From: Streptomyces parvus
GTDB taxonomy: Bacteria; Actinomycetota; Actinomycetes; Streptomycetales; Streptomycetaceae
Reading direction: 5' to 3'
DNA length: 64,000 nt
NCBI RefSeq assembly: GCF_032121415.1
Contig: NZ_CP135079.1
Location: 1,860,001 to 1,924,000, forward strand
Below, piece after piece: positions 56,327 through 64,000 of this stretch. The notes under the pieces are model-generated. The model searched no databases and was not told the DNA's origin. It saw only the letters and a list, made by a program, of their open reading frames with translations. Numbering within the stretch: the stretch's first letter is position 1; each line of letters begins with the position of its first letter. Made by a program: the position numbers and the translations under genes.

Positions 56327-57346
56327 ATGACCATGACCAGCGGCGCGGACACGGACACGGCGGTACAGGCGGAAGACTTCGGCGCGCTGGCGGACGGGAC
56401 GCCCGTTCGCCGGTGGACGCTGGAGCGGGACGGGGTCCGGGTGCGGATCCTGACGTACGGCGCGATCGTGCAGTCGGTTCGGGCGCCGGGCCGGGACGGC
56501 TCCCGGGCTCCGGTGGCGCTGGGGCTGCCGGACGTCGCGGGTTACGAGGAGTTCCCCGGCCCGTACTTCGGCGCGGTGGTCGGGCGGTACGCGAACCGGA
56601 TCGGGGGCGCGTCGTTCGTGCTGGACGGGCGTACGCACCGGCTGACGGCCAACGAGGGCGACACCCATCTGCACGGTGGGGCCAGGGGCTTCGACAAGCG
56701 GGTGTGGGACGCGGTGGCGGTGCCGGGCGGGGTGCGGATGTCCCTGGTCTCGGCGGACGGGGACGAGGGGTATCCGGGGCGGCTCGACTTCTCGGTGACG
56801 TACACCCTGGGTACCGGCGGGGCGCTGGTGCTCGACTACCGGGCGGTGACCGACGCGCCGACGGTGCTGAACCCGACCAGCCATCTGTACTGGAACCTGG
56901 CGGGTGCGGACGGCGGGAGCGCGCTGGGGCAGCAACTGCGGATCGCGGCGGGGCACTTCACCCCGGTGGACGGGGCGTCGGTGCCGACCGGCGAGCTGCT
57001 GCCGGTGGCCGGGACCCGGTTCGACTTCCGGGAGACGCGGGCGGTGGGCGCGGGGTACGACCAGAACCTGGTGCTTCAGGAGGGGGCCCGGGGTGCGGAC
57101 GCCGTCGCCGCCGAGCTGTACGACGCCTGGTCCGGGCGGGTGCTGACGGTGCGGACCACCGAGCCGGGGCTCCAGCTGTACACGGCCGACCACTTCGACG
57201 GGCGGCCGTTCGGGCCGTGCGCCGGGATCGCGCTGGAGACCCAGCACTTCCCGGACTCGCCGAACCGGCCGGAGTTCCCCTCGACGGTCCTCCGGCCGGG
57301 CGAGGGGTTCGCCTCGCGCACCGAGTACGCGTTCTCGGTGCGCTGA
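56327..57346 (+). CDS. galM: Aldose 1-epimerase (galactose mutarotase)
   Basis: A 339-aa protein that interconverts alpha and beta anomers of hexoses. It has His116 in THLHGG, His186 in NPTSHLYWNL (general acid) and Glu304 in ALETQHFPDSPN (general base). Two ATG codons (56327, 56333) are possible; the first is chosen for its spacing from GTAGGG. It converges with the LysE-type gene 24 bp away. Confidence 0.93.
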   Translation: MTMTSGADTDTAVQAEDFGALADGTPVRRWTLERDGVRVRILTYGAIVQSVRAPGRDGSRAPVALGLPDVAGYEEFPGPYFGAVVGRYANRIGGASFVLDGRTHRLTANEGDTHLHGGARGFDKRVWDAVAVPGGVRMSLVSADGDEGYPGRLDFSVTYTLGTGGALVLDYRAVTDAPTVLNPTSHLYWNLAGADGGSALGQQLRIAAGHFTPVDGASVPTGELLPVAGTRFDFRETRAVGAGYDQNLVLQEGARGADAVAAELYDAWSGRVLTVRTTEPGLQLYTADHFDGRPFGPCAGIALETQHFPDSPNRPEFPSTVLRPGEGFASRTEYAFSVR

Positions 57347-57370
57347 GGCGCTCCGGTCCGGGCGCTCCGC

Positions 57371-57979
57371 TCAGCGGGCCAGGCCCAGGGTGACGCCGAG
57401 GCCGACCAGGACCGAGCCGATCGAGCGGTTCAGGGCCTTCTGACGGCGCAGCATCGCGCCGCGCAGCCGGGAGTGCGAGAAGAACAGCGCGACCAGGGCG
57501 AACCAGCCGAGGTGGGCGGCGGACATGAACAGCCCGTACCCCGCCTGCTGCCAGAGCGCCGTGTCGGGGCCGACGACCTGGGTGAAGGTCGCGACGACGA
57601 ACAGGGTCGTCTTCGGGTTGAGCGCGTTGGTCAGGAAGCCGCTGCGCAGCGCACCGAACGGGGAGAGCCCGGGCCGGTCCGACAGATCGACGTCGAGGTC
57701 GGCGCGGGCCAGGAAGGTGCGCACCCCGATGTAGATCAGATAGGCGGCTCCGGCCAGCTTGACCGCGGTGAACAGGGCGGTCGAGGAGGCGATGAGCAGC
57801 CCGACGCCGAGCATCGTGTACGTGACGTGGACCAGGACGCCCGCGGCGACCCCGGCGGCCGCGAGGACGCCGGTGGTGCGCCCGTACAGATAGCTGTTGC
57901 GGACGACCATGGCGAAGTCGGCGCCCGGGGAGACGACCGCGAGGACGGTGATGGCGGCGACCGCCAGCAGCTCGGTCAC
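57371..57979 (-). CDS. LysE/RhtB family amino-acid exporter
   Basis: A 202-aa six-helix membrane protein with the family signature SPGADFAMVVRNSYLYGRTTGVLAAAG (in parts) near the N-terminus and NPKTTLFV in the middle. The GTG start at 57979 overlaps the TGA of the upstream EI24 gene by GTGA, indicating translational coupling; a GTG 9 nt earlier is possible. The exported substrate is unknown. Confidence 0.87.
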   Translation of the reverse strand: MTELLAVAAITVLAVVSPGADFAMVVRNSYLYGRTTGVLAAAGVAAGVLVHVTYTMLGVGLLIASSTALFTAVKLAGAAYLIYIGVRTFLARADLDVDLSDRPGLSPFGALRSGFLTNALNPKTTLFVVATFTQVVGPDTALWQQAGYGLFMSAAHLGWFALVALFFSHSRLRGAMLRRQKALNRSIGSVLVGLGVTLGLAR

Positions 57980-58785
57980 GCGGACCACGCCCGGGGGGGC
58001 GGAGCGTCACCGCTGCCGGCGGCGCCGGGCCCGTTGGCCGGGGCCGGGTCCGGGTCGACCAGGTCGCGGGCGAGCAGGGTGGCCCCGGCGACGGCGCCCG
58101 GCATCAGGAACACCGCGACGAACGGGATCAGGAAGGACAGGACCAGCGGGACGCCGAAGCCGAGCACCAGCAGCCGGCGGCCGCGGAGCAGGGCGAGGCG
58201 GTCCTTGAGGACCATGCCCCGGCGCTGGAGGGCGACGGCGGTCAGCTCCTCGGCCAGGAAGTAGCCGGAGACGCAGAAGCCGATCGCGGGGACCGCGGTC
58301 TGCCCGACGACAGGGATGAATCCGCAGGCGAAGAGGATGATCCCGTACAGGGCGACGCGCAGCAGGATGCGTACGGAGTCGCGGGCGGAGATCCACAGTT
58401 CCTGCCAGAGCGTCAGTCCGGACTCGGGGACCCCGCCGCCCTCGCTGCGGTCGACCTCCTCGGAGAGCGACTCGTAGAAGGGCTGGCCGACCAGGAGGGT
58501 CACGGCGGTGAAGGTGATGACCGCGAGGAACAGGCCGAAGACGAAGACGAGCGCCGTCAGCCCGGTGCGCAGCAGTCCCTGCCAGGGTGAGGACCAGTCG
58601 TCGGCGAACGGGGTCGCCCAGCCGACGAGGTCGTCGGCCCCGTAGCCGAGTCCGATCAGCGCTCCGGCGTAGACGACGAGGGTGACGAGTCCGGGCAGCA
58701 GCCCGAAGCCGAACCATCGTCCGTGTCGGGCAACCCAGCGCTGCCCCTTCATCAAGTAACCGAAACCCGCCCCGAGATCACTCAT
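57976..58785 (-). CDS. EI24 domain (CysZ-like) membrane protein
   Basis: A 269-aa protein with four or five hydrophobic segments, the GQPFYESLSEEVDR motif typical of the EI24/CysZ group, and a second GFCVSGYFLAEELTAVALQRRGM segment. CysZ proteins take up sulphate, but actinobacterial EI24 proteins are not assigned. It ends in a Pro/Ala tail and is coupled to the downstream LysE-type gene. Confidence 0.87.
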   Translation of the reverse strand: MSDLGAGFGYLMKGQRWVARHGRWFGFGLLPGLVTLVVYAGALIGLGYGADDLVGWATPFADDWSSPWQGLLRTGLTALVFVFGLFLAVITFTAVTLLVGQPFYESLSEEVDRSEGGGVPESGLTLWQELWISARDSVRILLRVALYGIILFACGFIPVVGQTAVPAIGFCVSGYFLAEELTAVALQRRGMVLKDRLALLRGRRLLVLGFGVPLVLSFLIPFVAVFLMPGAVAGATLLARDLVDPDPAPANGPGAAGSGDAPPPRAWSA

Positions 58786-58815
58786 GGGCGTCAGCGTACG
58801 GCGTGCGGGACAGCC

Positions 58816-58852
58816 GTGAGGACCGCACCCCTGGGAGGGGTGCGGTCCTCAC
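58816..58852 (-). terminator. Terminator downstream of ohr
   Basis: GTGAGGACCGCACCCCT (58816-58832) pairs perfectly over 17 bp with AGGGGTGCGGTCCTCAC (58836-58852) around GGG. It lies 15 bp after the ohr stop and isolates the EI24-LysE pair. Confidence 0.92.
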
Positions 58853-58867
58853 GAGGAGCCTTGGCCG

Positions 58868-59296
58868 TCAGGCGACCGAGAGCTCGACCTTGATGTTGCC
58901 GCGGGTGGCGTTCGAGTACGGGCAGACCTGGTGGGCCTTCTCGATGAGCGCCTGCGCGGTGGCGGCGTCGACGTTCGGGATGGAGGCGCTGATCGCGACC
59001 TCCAGGCCGAAGCCGCCGGCCTCGGTCTTGCCGATGGAGACCGAGGCGGTCACGGTCGAGCCGGAGATGTCGGCCTTCTCCTGGCGGGCGACGACGCCCA
59101 GCGCGCCCTGGAAGCAGGCGCTGTAGCCCGCCGCGAAGAGCTGCTCGGGGTTGGTGCCCGCGCCGCTGCCGCCCATGGCCTTCGGCGGGTTCACGACGAC
59201 GTCGAGCTGACCGTCGTCGGAGGAGACCCGGCCGTCGCGGCCGTTCTCGGCGGTGGCGACGGCGGTGTAGGCGACGTCGATCTTCTGGATGGTCAT
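58868..59296 (-). CDS. ohr: Organic hydroperoxide resistance protein (Ohr/OsmC family)
   Basis: A 142-aa thiol peroxidase that reduces organic hydroperoxides. The two redox cysteines are Cys61 (AGYSACFQGAL) and Cys125 (HQVCPYSNATRGN), and the NPEQLFAAGYSAC signature is intact. GGAGGAA precedes ATG 59296. No OhrR is adjacent: the MarR gene further right lacks the N-terminal sensing Cys of OhrR. Confidence 0.95.
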   Translation of the reverse strand: MTIQKIDVAYTAVATAENGRDGRVSSDDGQLDVVVNPPKAMGGSGAGTNPEQLFAAGYSACFQGALGVVARQEKADISGSTVTASVSIGKTEAGGFGLEVAISASIPNVDAATAQALIEKAHQVCPYSNATRGNIKVELSVA

Positions 59297-59396
59297 GATG
59301 TGACGATTCCTCCGGTTGGTGCGCCGCGACTCGCGCCCACGATCGCGACGGCCTGCGGATGAGCCTAACGCGTGGCCGGTGGGGGGAGGCGGTGGG

Positions 59397-60416
59397 TCAG
59401 ACCAGGGAGACGACCATCTTGCCGGTGTTCTCGCCGCGCAGCAGGCCGACGAAGGCCTCGTAGCCGTTCTCGATGCCCTCGACCTTGGTCTCCTGGTACT
59501 TCAGCTCGCCCGAGGCCAGCCAGTCGGCGACCTCCTGGACGAACTGCTCCTGGAGGTGGGCGTGGTCGCCGACGAGCATGCCCTGGAGGCGCAGCCGCTT
59601 GCCGATGATGAGCGCCATGTTGCTCGGGCCGGGGGTCGGCTCGGTGGCGTTGTACTGGGCGATCATGCCGCAGATGGTGGCGCGGCCGTGCACGTTGAGC
59701 GAGGAGATCGCGGCTTCGAGGTGCTCGCCGCCGACATTGTCGAAGTAGACGTCGATGCCGTCGGGGGCGGCCGCCTTGAGCTGGTCGCGGACCGGCCCGT
59801 TCTTGTAGTTGAACGCGGCGTCGAAGCCGTACTCCTCGACGAGGAGCTTGACCTTCTCGTCGGAGCCCGCGGAACCGATGACCCGGGAGGCGCCCTTGAG
59901 CTTCGCCAGCTGGCCGACCTGGCTGCCGACCGCCCCGGCCGCGCCGGAGACGAAGACCGCGTCGCCCTCCTTGAAGGAGGCGACCTCGAACAGGCCCGCG
60001 TAGGCGGTGAGTCCGGGCATGCCGAGCACGCCGAGGTAGGCGGAGAGCGGGGCGATGTCGGGGTCGACCTTCACCGCGTGCTTGGCGGGCAGGTCGGCGA
60101 TCTCGCGCCAGCCGAGACCGTGCAGGACGTGGTCGCCGACGGCGAAGCCCTCGGCGTTCGAGGCGATGACCTCGCCGACCGCGCCGCCGTCCATGGGGTG
60201 GTCGAGCTTGAAGGGCGGGGTGTAGGACTTCACGTCGTTCATCCGGCCGCGCATGTACGGGTCGACCGAGAAGTACTTGTTGCGGACGAGGATGCGGCCT
60301 TCGGCCGGAGCGGACACCGCGGCCTCACGCAGGGCGAAGTCCTCGGCCCTGGGCCAGCCGTGCGGGCGGGCGACGAGGTGCCATTCGCGGCTGGACGTGG
60401 GAAGTGCTGCAGACAT
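59397..60416 (-). CDS. NADP-dependent medium-chain dehydrogenase (CurA/PTGR-like)
   Basis: A 339-aa zinc-free MDR-family reductase. It contains the N-terminal VDPYMRGRM motif and the Rossmann stretch SGAAGAVGSQVGQLAKLKG, followed by FDNVGGEHLEAAI and GMIAQYN, as in leukotriene B4 dehydrogenase and curcumin reductase relatives that reduce alpha,beta-unsaturated carbonyls. Divergent from a MarR regulator, which suggests induction by an electrophile or phenolic compound. Confidence 0.92.
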   Translation of the reverse strand: MSAALPTSSREWHLVARPHGWPRAEDFALREAAVSAPAEGRILVRNKYFSVDPYMRGRMNDVKSYTPPFKLDHPMDGGAVGEVIASNAEGFAVGDHVLHGLGWREIADLPAKHAVKVDPDIAPLSAYLGVLGMPGLTAYAGLFEVASFKEGDAVFVSGAAGAVGSQVGQLAKLKGASRVIGSAGSDEKVKLLVEEYGFDAAFNYKNGPVRDQLKAAAPDGIDVYFDNVGGEHLEAAISSLNVHGRATICGMIAQYNATEPTPGPSNMALIIGKRLRLQGMLVGDHAHLQEQFVQEVADWLASGELKYQETKVEGIENGYEAFVGLLRGENTGKMVVSLV

Positions 60417-60550
60417 GGGCTCGGGTTCTCCTCAATGTCCTACGGGGGGGGGTGAGCCTCCGCGCCGTACGGCACGAAAAGCTTCATTACATGAAACAAC
60501 CATGCTCCTGAATATTTCATGATGTCAAGTAAATCGGTACGCTGTCGTCC
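60417..60550. promoter_or_regulatory. Divergent control region with MarR-type operator
   Basis: TTCAT-TAC-ATGAA (60483-60495) is a perfect palindrome in an AT-rich stretch. A second TTCAT (60516-60520) lies 33 bp away. For the leftward reductase gene TTGACA is seen on the minus strand at 60533-60538. For the rightward MarR gene TTACAT (60487-60492) and AATATT (60511-60516) are 18 bp apart. The palindrome overlaps or flanks both, as expected for autoregulation. Confidence 0.6.
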
Positions 60551-60982
60551 ATGGCCACTCGTACAGACACCCTGACCCTTGAGGTCGTCGAGCTCATCGG
60601 CACCGTCGTGGCGCGCTACCACGAGGAGTACGACCGGGCCGCGGCCGAGCACTCCCTCACGGGTGCGCAGGCACGGGTGCTCGGGCTGCTCTCGCTGGAG
60701 CCCCTGCCGATGCGGAAGATCGCCGTCAGGCTGAAGTGCGAGCCGTCGAACGTCACCGGGATCATCGACCGGCTGGAGGCCCGGGGACTGGTCGAGCGCC
60801 GGCCCGATCCGGCCGACCGGCGGGTGAAGCTGGCCGCCGCGACGGAGAAGGGCCGGCGCACGGCCCGTGAGCTGCGGGACGCGCTGGACTTCGCCCGGGA
60901 GCCGCTCGCCGGGCTGTCGGATGCCGAGCGCACGGTCCTGCGGGACCTGCTGCGCCGGATGCTCGGCGAGGAGACCCCCTGA
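60551..60982 (+). CDS. MarR family transcriptional regulator
   Basis: A 143-aa winged-helix protein. The DNA-binding segment is MRKIAVRLKCEPSNVTGIIDRLEARGLVERRPDPADRRVKL, with the conserved Asp-Arg wing. It likely represses itself and the divergent reductase through the intergenic palindrome. It starts at ATG 60551 with no strong ribosome site, possibly on a short leader. Confidence 0.92.
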   Translation: MATRTDTLTLEVVELIGTVVARYHEEYDRAAAEHSLTGAQARVLGLLSLEPLPMRKIAVRLKCEPSNVTGIIDRLEARGLVERRPDPADRRVKLAAATEKGRRTARELRDALDFAREPLAGLSDAERTVLRDLLRRMLGEETP

Positions 60983-61000
60983 GGCCCGTCGTCACACTGC

Positions 61001-61783
61001 CTACGAGCACCACCAGAGAAAGCGGGTGCAGGTCGGGGACGGGGTCGGGCTGGGCGTCGGCTCCGCCGGGGGCGGCGGGGGTGCGGGCGCGGTCGTCGTC
61101 GGCTCCTGCGGGTCGCCCGGGCCCGACGGGTCGGCGGTCGGGCTGCCCGGGGCGTCGGACGGGTCCGCCTCGTCGGGGTCGGGGGAGGCGGTGGGCTCGT
61201 CCGGGGCGGAGGCGTCGGGGCTCGGCGAGCCGGACGGGTCCGGGCTCCCGCTGCGGGCCTCCGCCGGTTCCGCGTCCGCGCCGGGGCCCGTGGTCGCCCC
61301 GGCCCGGGAGCCGACGGGGCCGGGGTCGCGGGGTGCGTCGGCGGAGGTCTCCGCGGGCGCGGGCTCGGCCGGGTCGCCCGGCGCGTCGCTGACGAAGTCG
61401 GCCGCGGCGTCGTCCCGCCCGGGCTCCAGGGCCAGTTCCGCGAGGCTCAGGGCGCCCGCCGCGAGGAGCAGCCCGAGGGCCCCGAGGAGCACGGTCCGGC
61501 CGCGCCTGCGGTGGCTGCCGCGGGCCCGCCGCCGGGAGCCGGGGCGAGGCTCGCCCGCGGCCTCGCGGCGGGACTTCCGCCCGGGCTCGCGCCGGGCGTC
61601 CCGCCGGGTGCGGCGGGGGGCGTCGGTCTCGTCGGCGGGGGCGGCCGTCCCGTACGGCTCGTCGGGGGCGGGGCCGGCGGCCGCGGGCATCGCATAAGGG
61701 CCCAGCGCCTCGGCGGGCGTACCGCACCCGGCGCAGGCCAGGGCTCCGTTGAGATGCCGTCGGCACGGGTGGCAGTAATCCAT
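61001..61783 (-). CDS. SCO2400-family zinc-ribbon membrane protein
   Basis: A 260-aa protein. The N-terminus carries a CxxC...CxxC zinc ribbon (YCHPCRRHLNGALACAGCG). A basic Arg-rich cytosolic stretch and one transmembrane helix (about residues 93-116) follow. The outer part is rich in Pro, Ser, Asp and Ala and ends in CTRFLWWCS, the hallmark of the family as I recall it. Function unknown; the tail with two Cys may form a disulphide outside the membrane. Confidence 0.8.
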   Translation of the reverse strand: MDYCHPCRRHLNGALACAGCGTPAEALGPYAMPAAAGPAPDEPYGTAAPADETDAPRRTRRDARREPGRKSRREAAGEPRPGSRRRARGSHRRRGRTVLLGALGLLLAAGALSLAELALEPGRDDAAADFVSDAPGDPAEPAPAETSADAPRDPGPVGSRAGATTGPGADAEPAEARSGSPDPSGSPSPDASAPDEPTASPDPDEADPSDAPGSPTADPSGPGDPQEPTTTAPAPPPPPAEPTPSPTPSPTCTRFLWWCS

Positions 61784-61907
61784 GGCGCCCGCAGGTTAGG
61801 CGCGCGCGGAACAACCGGGGAAGCCGCCCAGGTGAGGATTGTGTGAGGAAGGTCGAATTCCGGGGACAGCCGGTCCGATACGCCTGACACGCGGGAGGAT
61901 GGGCGGC

Positions 61908-62477
61908 ATGAGCACTCCCGCCCCCTTCGGCCCGCTCCAGTTCCAGCTGGTCCTGCTGCGCCGGATGGCCGACTTCCAGCCCGGCCTGGTCGAGGACGCC
62001 CGGCACGAACTGAGCGCCTCCCCCGCCGACATGCGGGAGGCCAACCGCCGCTGGCAGGCCATGGTGCGGGCGCCCCGGGGACGCGGATCGCTGCGGCGCT
62101 ACCGCTCGGCCCTCGGCGAACCGGAGCTGATCCTGCCGCGCCGGATCGGCGACCTGGAGTGCGAGGCGCTGCTGTGGCCGGTGCCGCTCTGGCCCGCCCT
62201 GCGGTTCGAGGTGACGGCCGGGCCGGGCGGCGCCGTCTGGAACGAGTGGCTGGTCCGGGCCCCGGGAGCGGCGGGCCCGGAGCTCACCTCCGTAACGGAT
62301 CTGCTCCCCTGGTCGTGCACCGTGGACGAGGCGGCCCGCGCCTTTCCCCCGGCCCGGCCGATGGAGGGCAGCGCCCCGACCCGGTGGTCGCTGGCCGTCA
62401 CGGACCCCGAGTCCGGCCGGGAGCGGGTCGCCGAGTTCACCTGGGGCCTGTTCCAGCGGCTGCTGCCGGACTCGTGA
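61908..62477 (+). CDS. Conserved hypothetical protein
   Basis: A 189-aa protein that I do not recognise. The first half is helical (LQFQLVLLRRMADFQPGLVEDARHEL), the second beta-rich with many Trp (LLWPVPLWPALRFEVTAGPGG, FTWGLFQRLLPDS). No signal peptide or membrane helix. ATG 61908 is chosen because GGGAGG lies 9 nt before it and directly abuts the earlier ATG 61899. It stands alone between the SCO2400-like gene (divergent) and the MreB-like gene. Confidence 0.75.
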   Translation: MSTPAPFGPLQFQLVLLRRMADFQPGLVEDARHELSASPADMREANRRWQAMVRAPRGRGSLRRYRSALGEPELILPRRIGDLECEALLWPVPLWPALRFEVTAGPGGAVWNEWLVRAPGAAGPELTSVTDLLPWSCTVDEAARAFPPARPMEGSAPTRWSLAVTDPESGRERVAEFTWGLFQRLLPDS

Positions 62478-62610
62478 GCTGAGGAGCCGTCAGCTTCCGC
62501 TCCCCTTACGGCGCATCTCAACGCGCGCGACGGGCCGGACGGCGCGACCATGCAAGGAGGGACCGGCCGCCCGCCGGTGCCCCTCCATCCGCGCGCTCGG
62601 GAGAACCGCC
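62478..62610. promoter_or_regulatory. Short intergenic region before the MreB-like gene
   Basis: 133 bp with no gene. GGAG about 8 nt before GTG 62611 (GGGAGAACC) is the ribosome site. No confident promoter was identified. Confidence 0.3.
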
Positions 62611-63648
62611 GTGACCGTCAGCCTTGAGCAGTTGCAGCGTTGCCATGTCGCCGTCGACCTCGGGGCCGCGAGGACCCGGGTGTACGTGAAGGGGCTCGGG
62701 CTCGTCGTCGACGAACCGAGCGTCGCCGCCGTCAACACCCGTACCGGCTCCCTCATCGCCGTCGGCGCGCTCGCCGAGCAGATGACCGGCCGCACCCCGG
62801 AGTACATCCGGGTGGTCCGCCCGGTCTCCGGCGGGACCGTCGTCGACATCGAGATGGCCCAGCGGATGCTGCGCCATCTGCTGGGCGACAAGCTCCGCCG
62901 CCAGTTGCGCCGCAAGCCCCGGCTGCGCGCCGCCGCCTGCACCCCGCACGAGGCCGATCCGCTGGCCCAGCGGGCGACGGTGGAGACCCTGGTCGGGCTC
63001 GGCGCCCGCCGCGTCGAGCTGGTGGACACGCTGATCGCGGCGGCCGTGGGCTGCGGGCTGCCGGTCGAGCAGCCGACCGCCACCATGATCATGGCGTGCG
63101 GGGCCGCCACCACTCAGATCGCGGTGCTCTCCCTCGGCTCGATCGTGACCGCCGTACGGCTCCCGGTGGGCGGCAACGCGATCGACGAGGCGGTCATCCA
63201 GTACCTGCGCCAGCACCACGAGCTGCTGCTGCCGAGCCAGTCGGTGCGCCCGCTCCAGCTGGCGCTTCACGGCAACGGGCTCCAGCTGACCGGTCCCGCC
63301 CTCACCGACATCCACGGCCGCGACGTGGCGACCGGTCTGGCCCGCACGGTGCAGGTCGACACCGCCGCCGTCCGCCAGGCCATCAACACCCCGCTCACCG
63401 CGGTGCTCGACGGGGTGGGCAAGGTGCTCCGCGACTGCCCGCCGGACCTGGTGGCCGACCTCGCCGACCGCGGGATCATGATGGTCGGCGGCAGCGCGCT
63501 GCTCCCCGGCCTCGACCAGATGCTGCGGGACGCGACCGGGATGCCGGTGCACATCGCCGAACGCCCCGACGTCTGCTCGGTACTCGGCCTGGGCGCGATG
63601 CTGGAGGGAAAGATCCAGCCGATGGTCCTCAATCCGCTGGCGGGGTGA
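62611..63648 (+). CDS. mbl: MreB-like protein (Mbl type) with eroded nucleotide site
   Basis: A 345-aa actin-fold protein. The phosphate-1 loop is largely kept (VDLGAARTRVYVKGLGLV), as is the adenosine motif (VGGSALLPGLDQML). The phosphate-2 loop, DIGGGTTE in MreB, reads ACGAATTQ, and the catalytic EEP segment (FLIEEPMAAA) reads ELVDTLIAAA, so ATP hydrolysis is doubtful. Streptomyces Mbl proteins act with MreB in spore-wall synthesis. GTG start at 62611. The downstream gene overlaps its stop by GTGA. Confidence 0.87.
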   Translation: MTVSLEQLQRCHVAVDLGAARTRVYVKGLGLVVDEPSVAAVNTRTGSLIAVGALAEQMTGRTPEYIRVVRPVSGGTVVDIEMAQRMLRHLLGDKLRRQLRRKPRLRAAACTPHEADPLAQRATVETLVGLGARRVELVDTLIAAAVGCGLPVEQPTATMIMACGAATTQIAVLSLGSIVTAVRLPVGGNAIDEAVIQYLRQHHELLLPSQSVRPLQLALHGNGLQLTGPALTDIHGRDVATGLARTVQVDTAAVRQAINTPLTAVLDGVGKVLRDCPPDLVADLADRGIMMVGGSALLPGLDQMLRDATGMPVHIAERPDVCSVLGLGAMLEGKIQPMVLNPLAG

Positions 63649-64000
63649 GCGCGTCGGCGCGGACGCCCGGGACCATGGAGCCGGGACCGGCCGGGAGCGG
63701 GCCGGGCAGCACCGGGGCCCAGCCGGAACCGGCTGAGGCCGATGCCGCCGTCGGGCGGCTGCCGATGCTTCTGGAGGCGGTCCTCAACGTCGGCAGCGAT
63801 CTGGACCTGGGCTCCACCCTCCAGCAGATCGTGGAGACCGCGACGGCTCTCACCGGGGCCCGCCACGGTGCGCTCGCGGTGCTGGAACCCGACCGGGACC
63901 GGATCGACGCCCTGTACACCACCGGAACGGCGGAGGCGGAGGCGGAGGCGGAGGCGAGCTTCCTCCGGGCGCCCATCGTGGTGCACACCGAGGTCTTCGG
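63645..64000 (+). CDS. GAF-domain protein, likely sensor kinase, 3' end outside window
   Basis: Only the first 118 codons are present. After a Pro/Gly/Ala-rich lead, LLEAVLNVGSDLDLGSTLQQIVETATALTGARHGALAVLEPD is the start of a GAF domain of the kind found in DevS/DosS-like histidine kinases. GTG 63645 overlaps the MreB-like stop by GTGA; ATG 63675 is the alternative start. A GCGGAG-type repeat near 63930-63957 encodes AEAEAEAEA inside the GAF region. The kinase part is an inference from family architecture. Confidence 0.75.
   Translation, partial: MSASARTPGTMEPGPAGSGPGSTGAQPEPAEADAAVGRLPMLLEAVLNVGSDLDLGSTLQQIVETATALTGARHGALAVLEPDRDRIDALYTTGTAEAEAEAEASFLRAPIVVHTEVF

Noticed and set aside
60551..60982. 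The MarR gene as OhrR, the regulator of ohr
   Set aside because: The reactive Cys near the N-terminus of OhrR is missing, and the gene is divergent from the reductase, not from ohr.

Overview
The window is very GC-rich, uses GTG and TTG starts freely, and carries the fasR-fabD-fabH-acpP-fabF cluster, a DUF3145 gene, a gene ending in the RFLWWCS tail of the SCO2400 family and an Mbl-type MreB homologue. This points to a Streptomyces chromosome or a close actinobacterial relative. It falls into three parts.

(1) 1-35.1 kb, minus strand: a type VII secretion (T7SS/ESX) substrate and effector operon. It reads from about 35.1 kb leftwards: two WXG100-size proteins (34.97 and 34.53 kb), a T7SS-associated acidic protein, a 1257-aa AAWKG-type protein with a 460-residue charged helix, a YbaB/EbfC-like protein, a 121-aa WXG100-like protein, and then one giant gene. 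The giant gene starts at GTG 28649 and stays open to the left edge: at least 9,549 codons (about 1 MDa), with its C-terminus outside the window. It has a CpnT/WXG100-like N-terminus, a long low-complexity linker, four 'lonely Cys' modules with a caspase-like His-Gly...Cys-Trp spacing, a lethal-factor-like zincin, two papain-like Cys-His-Asp modules and a 743-bp internal direct repeat that is almost identical in two copies. It is the most remarkable object here and looks like a giant multi-enzyme secreted toxin or effector.

(2) 35.4-47.8 kb: the T7SS machine. eccD-eccB run leftwards; eccC runs rightwards from a strong promoter with a leader of about 490 nt; mycP converges on eccC across a terminator. 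Divergent from mycP is an EccA-like protein that fuses a right-handed beta-helix to two CbxX/CfqX AAA+ domains. No eccE is visible.

(3) 47.9-64 kb: chromosomal core genes. These are a DinB-family protein, a pirin, the type II fatty-acid synthase cluster with its activator FasR, DUF3145, an SGNH-hydrolase lipoprotein, aldose 1-epimerase, a LysE exporter coupled to an EI24 protein, Ohr, an MDR-family oxidoreductase with a divergent MarR regulator, a SCO2400-family membrane protein, an unknown protein, an MreB-like protein with an eroded nucleotide site, and the start of a GAF-domain protein. The T7SS block appears to abut this conserved stretch at about 47.8 kb. No tRNA, rRNA, insertion sequence or CRISPR array was seen.
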